Of a DNA stretch of 24,338 bases, positions 6,561 to 14,607 are shown one piece after another. Below the pieces are notes generated by a model that was given only the letters and a program-made list of their open reading frames with translations, had not been told where the DNA came from and made no database searches. How positions within the stretch are numbered: the stretch's first letter is position 1; each line of letters opens with the position of its first letter. The stretch covers positions 1 through 24,338 of the forward strand of contig CAZZCP010000034.1 in the NCBI GenBank assembly GCA_964653235.1, given 5' to 3'. The stretch comes from CAZZCP01 sp964653235. GTDB lineage: Bacteria > Bdellovibrionota > Bdellovibrionia > Bdellovibrionales > UBA840. The position numbers were made by a program, and so were the translations under genes.

Positions 6561-8274
6561 GAGTCGCTTCCTAAGTTTTCAAATTCAGATATTAATTTAT
6601 CTGGGTTGTCTTCGTCTTCGCCGTCGTCTTCTTCAGCGGCAGCCATCAGATCATCCATTTCGTTCAGTATTTGATCGGGATCAGGATCTCCTAAAATATT
6701 GTCAATGGCTGCTTCGGCTTCAACCGCAGNNNNNNNNNNGCTTCGGGCTCTGCGGCGGCTTGAACCTCTGAATCTGAGACTGGCTCGCTAGCTTCTTCTA
6801 CAACTGGCCCCTCTTCTTCACTTTCATCATCGCCAAAATCGATGGTCTCTGGGGCATCTTCTACTTTTTCTTCTGCAGGTGGAGCCGTGGCTCGATTGGC
6901 TGCTGCTTGATCAGCTGCAGCCTGTACACCTGTACCAGGAAAATCTTCTCCCAACTCATCTTTGAGATTTCCAATCATGCCGCCCAAATCTATATCATCA
7001 CCATCATCAACAATTTCATCCGAAGCGGCATCAACTTGCGCGGCAACATCCTCTGCTAGTCCTTCAGCATCAGACGCGCTTGTAGTTTCAGTTTCTGCTG
7101 CTGGTTCTGGTTCAGAGCTGGCTGCAAGTTCAGATTCAGCAGCAGCTTCAGCAGAGGCTTCTTCAAGAGGCGGCAAATCATCGGCTCCGACTGCTTTTTG
7201 AAATTGATCCATTACATTGTCAGGAACAAGATCGGCTTCATCAGGGGTTTCATCTCGACTAAGAGCATCTGCTGGCGCCTCAGGAATCGGCTCAGGTTCT
7301 GAAGGGGTATCACTTTGAGCAACTTGTTGTTCATCAACAGCTTGAGCAAACTCAGCCATAATATCATCATCGGCCCCGTCTTGCGCATCAACCTCGGTTT
7401 CGGGCTCAGCTGTAGAGGCTACCTGTTCAGGCATTTCTGTTTTAGCTTCTGAATCTACAGCTTTTTGTTCATCAACAGCCTGAGCAAACTCAGCCATAAT
7501 ATCATCATCGGCTTCAGAAAAATCATTTTCTTCACTTGAGTCATCCAAGCCTAGATCAGCCATCTCTTCTTCTACACTTGGAGTCTCTTTCGCTTCGGCA
7601 GTTGCCGATTTTTGATCTTCGACAGCTTGAGCAAACTCAGCCATAATATCTTCTTCTTCTGGCTCTTTTGCTTCTGCTGGTTCAGGTTCTGGTTCAGGGG
7701 CAGGTTGTGGTTCTGGCTCTTTTGCTTCCGCTGGTTCAGGAGCCGGAGCTTGACCAGATTTTAATTTGCTGAGTTCATCTTTTAAACGAACATTTTCTTC
7801 TTTGTATAAAGAGAGATTGGCAATATCATCTTCAATGATTTCGTATTCTGCGAGTTTTGCTTCGAGCTCATTGACCTTGTTTTCAAGTGCTGTTACTTCG
7901 GCACCACTTGCAGCAGAAACAACTCCTCCAGTTGATGCAGCTGTCTCCATAGCACTCATTTGACTTTTTAATTCTTCAATTTGATGAATTTTTTCTGTCA
8001 GTTGACTACGAAGCTCATCATCTGAGCTTTCATCAAGTCCGACAATGGGTTCGCCAATACTTGCAGCATCGACTTTTGCTGCTTTTATTTCTGTGTTCTC
8101 TAAAACTCGGCGGAGAGTGTTTTCTAAATCCGATGAATCCTCTAAACCATGCGCCATCTTTCTTTTGCTAAGAAATGTTATGATGGCTAGCGCTGCCATC
8201 AAAACTAGGATGACAATGAAGAGTATATTCATGATGGGCTTGAGATACTCAAACCAGGGCTGAAAAACATCCAT
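6557..8274 (-). CDS. Membrane-anchored coiled-coil protein with acidic repeat tail
   Basis: One N-terminal membrane helix (about residues 13-36, followed by KRK, so the bulk is probably cytoplasmic). Predicted coiled coils follow at about 89-110 and 126-172. Then comes a very long Glu/Asp/Ala/Pro-rich tail. The tail repeats a short helix motif, DIMAEFAQAVDEQ, at about 209, 258 and 304, with a diverged form (NVMDQFQKAV) at about 353. A gap of 10 N interrupts the gene at 6730-6739. Read straight through, it would end at 6691. Beyond the gap, a different frame continues acidic (from about 6728 down) with DQILNEMDDLMAA and ends at TGA 6557-6559, overlapping the ATG of the next gene. The true gap length should therefore be 2 modulo 3. 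The layout resembles FimV-like or other polar scaffold proteins only in general form. Confidence 0.8.
6730..6739. other. Assembly gap (10 N)
   Basis: Ten N inside the acidic-tail gene. The flanking frames are not in register across exactly 10 bases, so the true length is probably not 10. Confidence 0.97.
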
Positions 8275-8368
8275 AGTATTAGTTTGAGTGGGCCCGAATT
8301 TAAGGTCAAGAAAGCCAAAATATTTCTCTACTTTTCAATACTTAGCTCTTCTCGACCAAAGTCGAAAA

Positions 8369-8764
8369 CTAGAGATTGATTACGTCTTTAGGTGGGGGAA
8401 GCACAAAGTGAAGTACAAAATAAACTAAAACCACAGTACCTAGAGAGAGGGTTGCAAAGACCAAAGCCAAGAAGCGAACTAGGGCAACTTCCATATTCCA
8501 TTGCCGGCTCAAACGATAACAAACTCCTAAAATCTTAGGTTGCTCGGCCTCAAACACATTTGCCTCCGTAGGCATTGAGAGTCGCAAAAAAATATAGGCT
8601 AGCAAACCGGTTCCGCCCAATAAAAAGAAAGAAAGAACAAACAAGGCTCGAATCACCCAAGGGGGCATCTCAAAAGATTTACCAAGCCCTTCGCAGATAC
8701 CGAAGATCGGTCCTTCACTTGAGCGTAAGAATTTTCTTTGTACATGATCAATTGTCATTTGCAT
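8369..8764 (-). CDS. Tandem PspC-domain membrane protein
   Basis: 131 residues containing two PspC modules. Module 1 (about 10-68) has KFLRSSEGPIFGICEGLGKS, then a PPWVIRALFVLSFF hydrophobic segment. Module 2 (about 73-126) has PKILGVCYRLSRQWN, then VALVRFLALVFATLS. PspC domains are short membrane modules first known from the phage-shock (envelope stress) regulator. The tandem form without PspA/B/F nearby is a stand-alone type of unknown partner. GGAGG (8769-8773, complement) precedes two possible starts, ATG 8764 and ATG 8758. It is divergent from a ribbon-helix-helix regulator gene across an 89-bp promoter region, which suggests shared control. Confidence 0.85.
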   Translation of the reverse strand: MQMTIDHVQRKFLRSSEGPIFGICEGLGKSFEMPPWVIRALFVLSFFLLGGTGLLAYIFLRLSMPTEANVFEAEQPKILGVCYRLSRQWNMEVALVRFLALVFATLSLGTVVLVYFVLHFVLPPPKDVINL

Positions 8765-8782
8765 CTATCCTCCAAGTCATAC

Positions 8783-8823
8783 TAGTATATAATTATATAT
8801 ATAAGTACGCAATAGTATATAAT
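8783..8823. promoter_or_regulatory. Divergent promoter with 11-bp direct repeats (pspC-like / RHH regulator)
   Basis: TAGTATATAAT occurs exactly twice, at 8783-8793 and 8813-8823, a 30-bp period or about three helical turns. Each copy contains a perfect TATAAT. The right copy could be the -10 of the plus-strand RHH gene. On the minus strand, TTGCGT (8807-8812) and TATACT (8785-8790) with a 16-bp spacer form a promoter for the PspC gene. The repeats therefore overlap both promoters and are good candidates for binding by the neighbouring RHH protein. Binding is inferred. Confidence 0.5.
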
Positions 8824-8853
8824 CCAAGTAATTCTAGTGATTTGGGAGAAATC

Positions 8854-9147
8854 ATGGGCAAAGACCTAAAAAGAGTAAGTCTTATGTTACGCCAAGAACA
8901 GTACGATCAAATCATTCAAAGAGGCATTAACTTTAGTGGCTTGGTTCGTGATTTGGTTGATGATCATCTCAGTGAGCACAAAGTCACGATTGCGGTCAGT
9001 GAAGAGACCAAAACTTTATACGATAAAATTGTGTCTAATACGGGAACTACAGATGAGGAATTTGAGGTCTATCTTCGAACCGCTCTTCGTGCGGTTTTAA
9101 AGCACAAAATCCAAGAAATGAAAGAACTCGAAGAGGAAAACTTTTGA
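8854..9147 (+). CDS. Ribbon-helix-helix (CopG/Arc-like) DNA-binding protein
   Basis: 97 residues from ATG 8854, preceded by GGGAGAA. An upstream in-frame extension would run backwards across the divergent gene and is rejected. Residues about 5-38 (KRVSLMLRQEQYDQII, then NFSGLVRDLVDDHL) show the ribbon-helix-helix pattern: one beta strand with alternating basic/hydrophobic residues, a helix, a turn and a second helix. The second half is helical and acidic (KELEEENF end), perhaps for dimer or tetramer contacts or for partner binding. RHH proteins bind operators as dimers, often at direct or inverted repeats; the 11-bp repeats just upstream fit autoregulation. It could be an orphan antitoxin, but no toxin gene follows. 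The stop is 2 nt from the 170-bp repeat element. Confidence 0.75.
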   Translation: MGKDLKRVSLMLRQEQYDQIIQRGINFSGLVRDLVDDHLSEHKVTIAVSEETKTLYDKIVSNTGTTDEEFEVYLRTALRAVLKHKIQEMKELEEENF

Positions 9148-9149
9148 AA

Positions 9150-9319
9150 CTGCTCCCTTTTGTTTCACTTCGGACGTCCGTCCGAAGGCGATAAATATCG
9201 AATTTGTTTCAACTTTTCTGTTCGAAATTCCTAAAAAATGCATGCATTCTCGGACAAAAATTCTAGATCCTTGAAACTCTTTTTGAATTCGGTGAAAAAA
9301 GTGAAATAAAAGGGAGCAG
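9150..9319 (+). repeat. 170-bp inverted-repeat element, copy A (MITE-like)
   Basis: The ends are inverted repeats: CTGCTCCCTTTTGTTTCAC at the left and GTGAAATAAAAGGGAGCAG at the right, 18 of 19 bp matching. Just inside the left end is a 9-bp perfect hairpin, CTTCGGACG-tc-CGTCCGAAG (9168-9187). A second copy of identical length lies at 18210-18379 in the opposite orientation. Their interiors align without gaps but are diverged, with conserved bits such as TGCAT, GACAAA and TTGAAA. There is no coding capacity. The element begins 2 nt after the TGA of the RHH gene. No target duplication is evident. Confidence 0.85.
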
Positions 9320-9320
9320 C

Positions 9321-9370
9321 TATAGAATTTCACATGTATAGAATTTCAACAGGCCCATAGGTCTAGACCT
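9321..9370 (+). repeat. 12-bp direct repeats and 12-bp palindrome downstream of the element
   Basis: TATAGAATTTCA is present at 9321-9332 and 9337-9348, a 16-bp period. AGGTCTAGACCT (9359-9370) is a perfect palindrome followed by GCTCTTTTCT. They lie upstream of the gene at 9441 and could be operator sites or a weak terminator; nothing more can be said. Confidence 0.5.
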
Positions 9371-9440
9371 GCTCTTTTCTCAATCTTAAGTGGCACAGAC
9401 TTTGATATACATATAAATAAGACTTTAAAAAGGAGTTGTG

Positions 9441-9842
9441 ATGAGAACTCAAAATTTAATCCTAAGTGTATTTGTCTTTTGCTTTAGCCACTCGGCAATG
9501 GCTTTGATTGAAGGTACTAGTGTATTTGATATCGATGCAAAAACAGAGATGGAATACTCTATTTCTGAAATGGAGCGGATTGAAACCGATTACAATAAAG
9601 CCGCAGAAAAAACTATGCTTAGCATAGCTGGAAATATCGAAGTTTCTCAGATACCTGCTCATACTGTTCCAGGACACAATGAATCCATGGTTCGCTTAAT
9701 TGCTCTGAACAAGCGAGTGGCTCAAAAAGTAGAAGCAACCAATGAGACTTGTGAAAGAATTGAAAAAGAGGCTTGCATTAAGTTGATCGACAAAACGAGT
9801 CGCTTTATTCAGTATCAAATGGATGAACTCAACAAGTTCTAA
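9441..9842 (+). CDS. Small exported helical protein
   Basis: 133 residues from ATG 9441, with AGGAG at 9431-9435, 5 nt upstream; a GTG immediately before it (9438) is less well placed. The signal peptide is residues 1 to about 22 (LSVFVFCFSHSAMA), cleaved after AMA. The mature part is predicted to be almost entirely alpha-helical and charged (SISEMERIETDYNKAAEK), with one Cys pair (ETCERIEKEAC) that could form a disulfide. No family is recognised. A hairpin with a short T-run follows at 9844. The location is predicted to be periplasmic. It is the only gene between the repeat element and the lactate permease. Confidence 0.75.
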   Translation: MRTQNLILSVFVFCFSHSAMALIEGTSVFDIDAKTEMEYSISEMERIETDYNKAAEKTMLSIAGNIEVSQIPAHTVPGHNESMVRLIALNKRVAQKVEATNETCERIEKEACIKLIDKTSRFIQYQMDELNKF

Positions 9843-9843
9843 T

Positions 9844-9865
9844 TTGCCCGATTCGGCAAGATTTT
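9844..9865 (+). terminator. Weak intrinsic terminator
   Basis: The stem TTGCC/GGCAA (9844-9848 and 9855-9859) with a 6-nt loop is followed by AGATTTT. A second small hairpin, TTTCGT-aaaa-ACGAAA, follows directly. The T-run is short, so termination may be partial. Confidence 0.45.
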
Positions 9866-9919
9866 CGTAAAAAACGAAACTCTTACATTCTAATCATCTT
9901 TTAATGTATAAGAGCAGCG

Positions 9920-11458
9920 ATGGATTCAAACTTACTAGCTGTTCTTCCGCTTTTTAGCTGCCTTTTTTGTATTCTTGCACTCAGCTGGTCAGGAATGCGG
10001 GCTCTATGCTTGGGCGCTTTTCTCGCTCTAACAATCTCTTATTTTTTTTGGCAAAGTCCTTTAGAGAGCATTCTCGCTGCCGGTATAAAAGCATTTGTAA
10101 ATAGCATCGATATTTTTCTGATTGTCTTTGGTGCTCTATCTCTCTACGAGGCTCTATCTCTTCGCGGGAGACTAAAACAAATTCTCGCAGGCCTTGATCA
10201 GCTTTGCTCTGATCGCACACTTATCGTTTTGCTTTTGAGTTGGCTCTTGGTTGCATTTTTTGAAGGTGCCGCCGGCTTTGGAACCCCAGCGGCAATTGTT
10301 GCTCCGCTTTTAGTGAGCCTTGGAGTGCAGCCAACAAGAGCCGTAATACTTTGCCTCTTGGGTGATACCGCCGCCGTAACTTTTGGCGCTGTCGGCACTC
10401 CGATCTTTGGCGGCCTTCAGGCACTTGAAGCATTTTTAAAGGGCGAGTACGAGTCTTTTTTGTTTGCGATTGGCTGGAAATCAAGCCTGCTCAATTTGAT
10501 GCTTTTAAGTTTCATGCCGGTATTTATGCTCTTGTTGATACGAAAAGACATACAAAGCAAAAGTCCCCCTTTTAAGACTTGGATCGCCGCACTTTTGATG
10601 GGAGTTTCTTTTACCTCTCTACAAATTTTAGTCGCCTATTTTATCAGTGCGCAACTTGCCAGTATTCTGGCCGCCTTTGTTAGTATTCTTTTTAGTTTTC
10701 TTCTTTTAAAGATTCTTCAAATTTCAGATACGAACTTGAGCTTTAAAACAATTCAGCAGCAAGGCAAAGCTTGGTCTCCTTACATAATGGCCCTTTTCAT
10801 CTTATTGATCACTCGTTTTGATTTTCTACCAATCAAAGCCTTTCTGAAAAGTATTTCATTTCAAACAGAACAATTGCTAGAAACAAATATTCGTGTAAGC
10901 TGGAGCCCTTTTTACAATCCTGGCTTATTCCCTTTTTTATTTTTGGGCTTGCTCTACTCAGAGCCAAATCAAAGAAAAAAAGTATTGAAAATGAGCATTC
11001 AAAAGTTGCTGCCTGCTCTGCCCGTTTTGTTTTTCGGTGTATTGATGGTCTCTGCAATGAATCACTCTGGCAAGGCTGAACAAGAATCTATGATTTTAAG
11101 TCTAGCTCGTTTCTCAGCAAGTAGTGTTTCTGATTCATGGTATTTGTTTGCTCCTTTTTTGGGTATTTTAGGTGCCTTTATTTCAGGGAGTGCTACCGTA
11201 TCGAATATTTTGTTTGGCAGTTTTCAGTATTCTATTGCCGAGCTGGCTGGCTTTTCAAAAAGCAGTGTTCTTGCCCTTCAATCATTTGGCAGCTCAATTG
11301 GAAATATGATCTGCCTTCACAATATCGTTGCGGCCCTTGCAATCTTAGGACTCAGCGGACAAGAAGCTAAAATTCTTCGCTTCAATCTACCGATTTGTCT
11401 TTTGCTTGGTTTTTTGGCTGGCTCGCTCGCATCTATTTTTTTTAGTAAATCAATATGA
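9920..11458 (+). CDS. lldP: L-lactate permease family transporter
   Basis: 512 residues, a little shorter than E. coli LldP (about 550), with around 12 hydrophobic segments. It carries the family signature FFEGAAGFGTPAAIVAPLL at about 113-131. A GDTAAVTFGAVGTPI segment follows at about 148-162, and a second SGSATVSNILFG-like re-entrant region lies near the C-terminus, matching the inverted-repeat plan of the LctP family. The protein imports L-lactate (in some members D-lactate or glycolate) with protons across the inner membrane. No lactate dehydrogenase gene is adjacent in this window, so the substrate is a family-level assignment. ATG 9920 has only a weak SD (AAGAG). The stop overlaps the stop of convergent phoU by 9 bp. 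Confidence 0.9.
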   Translation: MDSNLLAVLPLFSCLFCILALSWSGMRALCLGAFLALTISYFFWQSPLESILAAGIKAFVNSIDIFLIVFGALSLYEALSLRGRLKQILAGLDQLCSDRTLIVLLLSWLLVAFFEGAAGFGTPAAIVAPLLVSLGVQPTRAVILCLLGDTAAVTFGAVGTPIFGGLQALEAFLKGEYESFLFAIGWKSSLLNLMLLSFMPVFMLLLIRKDIQSKSPPFKTWIAALLMGVSFTSLQILVAYFISAQLASILAAFVSILFSFLLLKILQISDTNLSFKTIQQQGKAWSPYIMALFILLITRFDFLPIKAFLKSISFQTEQLLETNIRVSWSPFYNPGLFPFLFLGLLYSEPNQRKKVLKMSIQKLLPALPVLFFGVLMVSAMNHSGKAEQESMILSLARFSASSVSDSWYLFAPFLGILGAFISGSATVSNILFGSFQYSIAELAGFSKSSVLALQSFGSSIGNMICLHNIVAALAILGLSGQEAKILRFNLPICLLLGFLAGSLASIFFSKSI

Positions 11459-12121
11459 ATCATATTTTTGTTTATGCCGAACAATCTTGCCATCGATCAT
11501 ATAGATCACGTCTTCGGCAATATTGGTGGCATTGTCGGCGATTCTCTCTAGGTTCTTCGATATCGATAAAAAGTGAATGTGCTCTTCAAGCTCTTGGGTA
11601 CCTTCTTGTTTGAGCTTGGCATAAATCTCGGCATAGTTTGAGTCATTGATATGATCGATCTCTGCATCGAGCTGGCAAACTTGGTAAGCAATTTTAGCAT
11701 CTTGCTGAATCAAGGCATTGATCGCCAAATGAAGCATTTGCTTGGTTTTTAAGAACATTTCATTGATCTTTACTGGATGTTTTTTAAAGTTCTTAGCAAT
11801 CAAGAACAAACTGCGCTCACAAATATTCACCGCCAGATCACCTATTCTTTCAAGATCATTGTTGATCTTAAGCAGAGCAATCACCAGCCGAAGATCAGTT
11901 GCCACCGGGGTATAGAGTGCAAGAATTTTTAAACAGTCTTCTTCAATCTCAACTTCCAGTTGATCCATATCTTTATCAGACTCAATCACTTTATGAGCGA
12001 GAATCTCATCATGATCCTGAAGGGAGCGAATCGACTTTTGCACATTTTGTTCGGCCATCGAACTGAGTTGCAAGAGTTTGTTTTTTAAACGACTTAGCTC
12101 TTTTTCAAGATGCACTGACAT
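11450..12121 (-). CDS. phoU: Phosphate transport regulator PhoU
   Basis: 223 residues, all-helical, with the two PhoU repeats. The first contains LRLVIALLKINNDLERIGDL and the second SISKNLERIADNATNIAEDV; both keep the E-R-I-x-D metal-site pattern of PhoU. PhoU links the state of the PstSCAB transporter to PhoR and keeps the Pho regulon off when phosphate is plentiful. It starts 3 nt after the pstB stop and is the last gene of the operon. No terminator is visible; the end overlaps the convergent permease gene, so read-through antisense to that gene is possible. Confidence 0.97.
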   Translation of the reverse strand: MSVHLEKELSRLKNKLLQLSSMAEQNVQKSIRSLQDHDEILAHKVIESDKDMDQLEVEIEEDCLKILALYTPVATDLRLVIALLKINNDLERIGDLAVNICERSLFLIAKNFKKHPVKINEMFLKTKQMLHLAINALIQQDAKIAYQVCQLDAEIDHINDSNYAEIYAKLKQEGTQELEEHIHFLSISKNLERIADNATNIAEDVIYMIDGKIVRHKQKYDSY

Positions 12122-12124
12122 GGC

Positions 12125-12880
12125 TTAACCAAATCTTCCGGTGATGTATTCTTCGGTGCGATTTTCTTTGGGTTTGGTAAAGAGCTGATTCGTTAAACCA
12201 TGCTCTATAAGATAGCCTTCATAAAAGAACATGGTTTCATCAGAAACCCTTGCTGCTTGTTGCATATTGTGAGTGACAATAATAATGGTGTACTCGCCGC
12301 GAAGTTCAGCTATGAGTTTTTCAATACTTAAAGTTGATTTCGGATCCAGGGCAGAGCAAGGCTCATCCATTAAGATCACATCGGGTTTCATCGCAATGGC
12401 CCTGGCAATGCAAAGTCTTTGCTGCTGACCACCTGATAAATTAAAAGCCGAATCTGTTAGGCGATCTTTCACTTCATCCCAAAGCGCCGCTTTTTTTAGA
12501 GAAGTCTCTACCAATTCATCCATATTCTCTTTAAAACCATTGACCTTCGGACCCCAAGTGATGTTGTCATATATTGATTTCGGAAAGGGATTGGGCTTTT
12601 GAAAAACCATGCCGATATTTTTTCGAATCTCAACCGCATCCACATCTTTGCCGTAAATATCTTGACCTTTATAATAGATATGGCCGCTTGTATGCATGCT
12701 CAAAACAAAATCATTCATTCGATTGAGGGTGCGAAGCACGGTGCTTTTACCGCAACCCGAAGGGCCAATCACAGCAGTGACCTTGCCTTTTTTAAATTCT
12801 AGATTCACATTGTGCACAGCTTTGTGCTCACCGTAGAAAATGCTTAGGTCTTTGGTTTCAATTACATTTGTCTCTGTCAT
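12125..12880 (-). CDS. pstB: Phosphate ABC transporter ATPase PstB
   Basis: 251 residues, the full usual length. Walker A is GPSGCGKST (39-47), the Q-loop is Q94 (VFQKPNPFP), the ABC signature is LSGGQQQR (148-155), Walker B is VILMDEP (168-174) and the H-loop is H204. The RTLNRMND stretch after Walker A and the VFQKPNPFPKSIYDN segment are typical of PstB. It powers phosphate import through PstCA at the inner membrane. ATG 12880 overlaps the pstA stop by 4 nt (ATGA), so translation is coupled. Confidence 0.98.
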   Translation of the reverse strand: MTETNVIETKDLSIFYGEHKAVHNVNLEFKKGKVTAVIGPSGCGKSTVLRTLNRMNDFVLSMHTSGHIYYKGQDIYGKDVDAVEIRKNIGMVFQKPNPFPKSIYDNITWGPKVNGFKENMDELVETSLKKAALWDEVKDRLTDSAFNLSGGQQQRLCIARAIAMKPDVILMDEPCSALDPKSTLSIEKLIAELRGEYTIIIVTHNMQQAARVSDETMFFYEGYLIEHGLTNQLFTKPKENRTEEYITGRFG

Positions 12881-13716
12881 GATTTAAACCTCTGGTATTT
12901 GTGTCGAATAAACACGGCAATCGCATTGAGCACAAAAAGAATAAAGAGCAATACAATGATTCCAGATGCCGCCAATTGATGAAACTCTTCACTGGGTCTT
13001 GCTGCCCAGTTGTAGATTTGAATGGGTAGAACAGTAAAACTATCGAGTGGTCCCTCGGGAGTGAAGGCTATATAAGTTAAGGCACCAACAATAATCAATG
13101 GTGCGGTTTCACCAATAGCGCGCGATATCGCTAGAATTACGCCTGTCATAATACCTGGAATGGATGCAGGCAAGACCTGGCCAAAAACCACTTGCCATTT
13201 TCGCGCTCCAACTGCGTAGGCTGCTTCGCGAATGCTCTTGGGTACTGCTTTGATTGCCTCTTGAGATGCAATTATAATCACTGGCAAAATAAGAAGAGCC
13301 AAGGTGCATGCCCCTGCCAAAATACTTCTTTCAAAACCCAAAAAACGAACAAAAATGGCAAGGCCCAAAAGCCCGTATACAATCGAAGGTATACCGGCAA
13401 GGTTGGCAATATTCAAACGAGCATAGGCAAAAAATTTGTTTCGAGGTGCATAGTCTTCTAAATAGATCGCAGTTGCCACTCCAAGGGGAACAGCAATCAA
13501 GGCCGTAAATGAAATAATCCACAGTGATCCGGCTATTGCCGCTTTAATACCTGCTTTTTCTGGAGTTCGAGAGGGAAAATTGTTTAAAAAATCCCAATCA
13601 AGCCAAATCAATCCTTCCTTTCCGATTTGATAAATTAATACAAAAAGCAAGCTCATTGAAATTAAGGTCACGCTCAAACAGATGAATTTGAAAGATCGAT
13701 CCAATTTTTTTCTCAT
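12877..13716 (-). CDS. pstA: Phosphate ABC transporter permease PstA
   Basis: 279 residues with about six membrane helices. The EAA-like loop that docks PstB is seen as EAAYAVGARKWQVVFGQVLP, followed by ISRAIGETAPLIIVGAL, which is diagnostic of PstA/PstC. It starts directly after the pstC stop with no spacer and ends by overlapping pstB. With PstC it forms the transmembrane channel of the high-affinity phosphate importer. Nothing in length or motifs is abnormal. Confidence 0.97.
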   Translation of the reverse strand: MRKKLDRSFKFICLSVTLISMSLLFVLIYQIGKEGLIWLDWDFLNNFPSRTPEKAGIKAAIAGSLWIISFTALIAVPLGVATAIYLEDYAPRNKFFAYARLNIANLAGIPSIVYGLLGLAIFVRFLGFERSILAGACTLALLILPVIIIASQEAIKAVPKSIREAAYAVGARKWQVVFGQVLPASIPGIMTGVILAISRAIGETAPLIIVGALTYIAFTPEGPLDSFTVLPIQIYNWAARPSEEFHQLAASGIIVLLFILFVLNAIAVFIRHKYQRFKS

Positions 13717-14607
13717 CTAGGCATCCTCAATTTCTACTTTTTTAATCATGCGGGTTCCAAGATAATTCATCGTAAGAGTCATTAAAAAAAGTAAAGTGCC
13801 CACAGCATAACTACTCAAATATTCAAGACCGCCCGCAGGAGTATCGCCAAGGCTTACTTGAATAATATAAGAGGTCATCGTCTGCACACTCTCTAGAGGA
13901 TTAAAACCAAAATGAGGGTTCATCCCTGCTGCAAGGGTCACTGCCATGGTCTCACCAATGGCTCTAGAAATGGCCAAAACCACTGCCGCTAGTACACGAG
14001 TTCCGGCGGCGGGCATAAGAATCTGGGTGATCACCTCAAGTGTAGTTGCTCCCAGTGCATAGCCTCCTTCTCTAAGAGAGGGAGGTATTGAGGTAAAGGC
14101 ATCATCACAAAGCGATGAGATCATCGGCAAAATCATGATTGCAACAACAATCGATGCTGACAAGGCATTGAAAACTTCAATGCTCGGAAAAATATATGCC
14201 AACATAGGCGTAACAAAAGTAAGAGCAAAGTAGCCGTAAACCACCGTGGGTATACCAGCTAAAATTTCTAAAAAGGGTTTTACAATCGAGCGACTTCTAG
14301 CAGAGGCATACTCACTTAAGTAAGTCGCAATCAATATTCCAAAGGGAAGGGCAAAGAGAATCGAAAAGACAACAATGATCAAAGTTCCACTCACTAGAGC
14401 CAAAACCCCAAATCGTTTTGGTTCAATCAATGGTTGCCAATCTGTTGAAAATAGAAATTCTACAATACTCACTTGTTGAAAGAAAGTAAAACTCTCTCTT
14501 CCCAACAACAGAAGAACACTCAGTGTGGTTAGTATACTGATACCTACACTGAGAGACAAAACTCCAGCAATAATATTGTCTGCTTTTTTGCAGGAGGCTC
14601 TGTTCAT
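13717..14607 (-). CDS. pstC: Phosphate ABC transporter permease PstC
   Basis: 296 residues with about six membrane helices. It contains the PstC-typical EILAGIPTVVYGYFAL segment, the docking loop EGGYALGATTLEVITQILMP, and ISRAIGETMAVTLAAG. ATG 14607 overlaps the pstS stop codon by one base (TAATG), a termination-reinitiation arrangement. It is the second permease of the PstSCAB system. The N-terminal extension before the first helix is short. Confidence 0.97.
   Translation of the reverse strand: MNRASCKKADNIIAGVLSLSVGISILTTLSVLLLLGRESFTFFQQVSIVEFLFSTDWQPLIEPKRFGVLALVSGTLIIVVFSILFALPFGILIATYLSEYASARSRSIVKPFLEILAGIPTVVYGYFALTFVTPMLAYIFPSIEVFNALSASIVVAIMILPMISSLCDDAFTSIPPSLREGGYALGATTLEVITQILMPAAGTRVLAAVVLAISRAIGETMAVTLAAGMNPHFGFNPLESVQTMTSYIIQVSLGDTPAGGLEYLSSYAVGTLLFLMTLTMNYLGTRMIKKVEIEDA

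Noticed and set aside
6691..6729. C-terminus LRLKPKQPLTIF of the acidic protein
   Set aside because: It is an artefact of the arbitrary 10-N gap; the acidic frame continues to 6557.
6962..7201. Ser/Ala-rich open frame on the plus strand
   Set aside because: It is a shadow of the Glu/Ala/Ser-rich repeat tail on the minus strand, with no SD.
7337..7650. CRISPR-like regular DNA repeats of about 35 bp
   Set aside because: Spacing is 138-147 bp and the repeats are in frame, encoding the IMAEFAQAV motif; they are coding repeats.
8575..8853. Upstream extension of the RHH gene
   Set aside because: It runs antisense through the PspC gene and the divergent promoter. ATG 8854 has its own SD and gives a standard RHH protein.
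9097..9333. Minus-strand open frame inside repeat copy A
   Set aside because: It covers the hairpin element and the RHH gene end, has no SD, and the equivalent frame is not kept in copy B.
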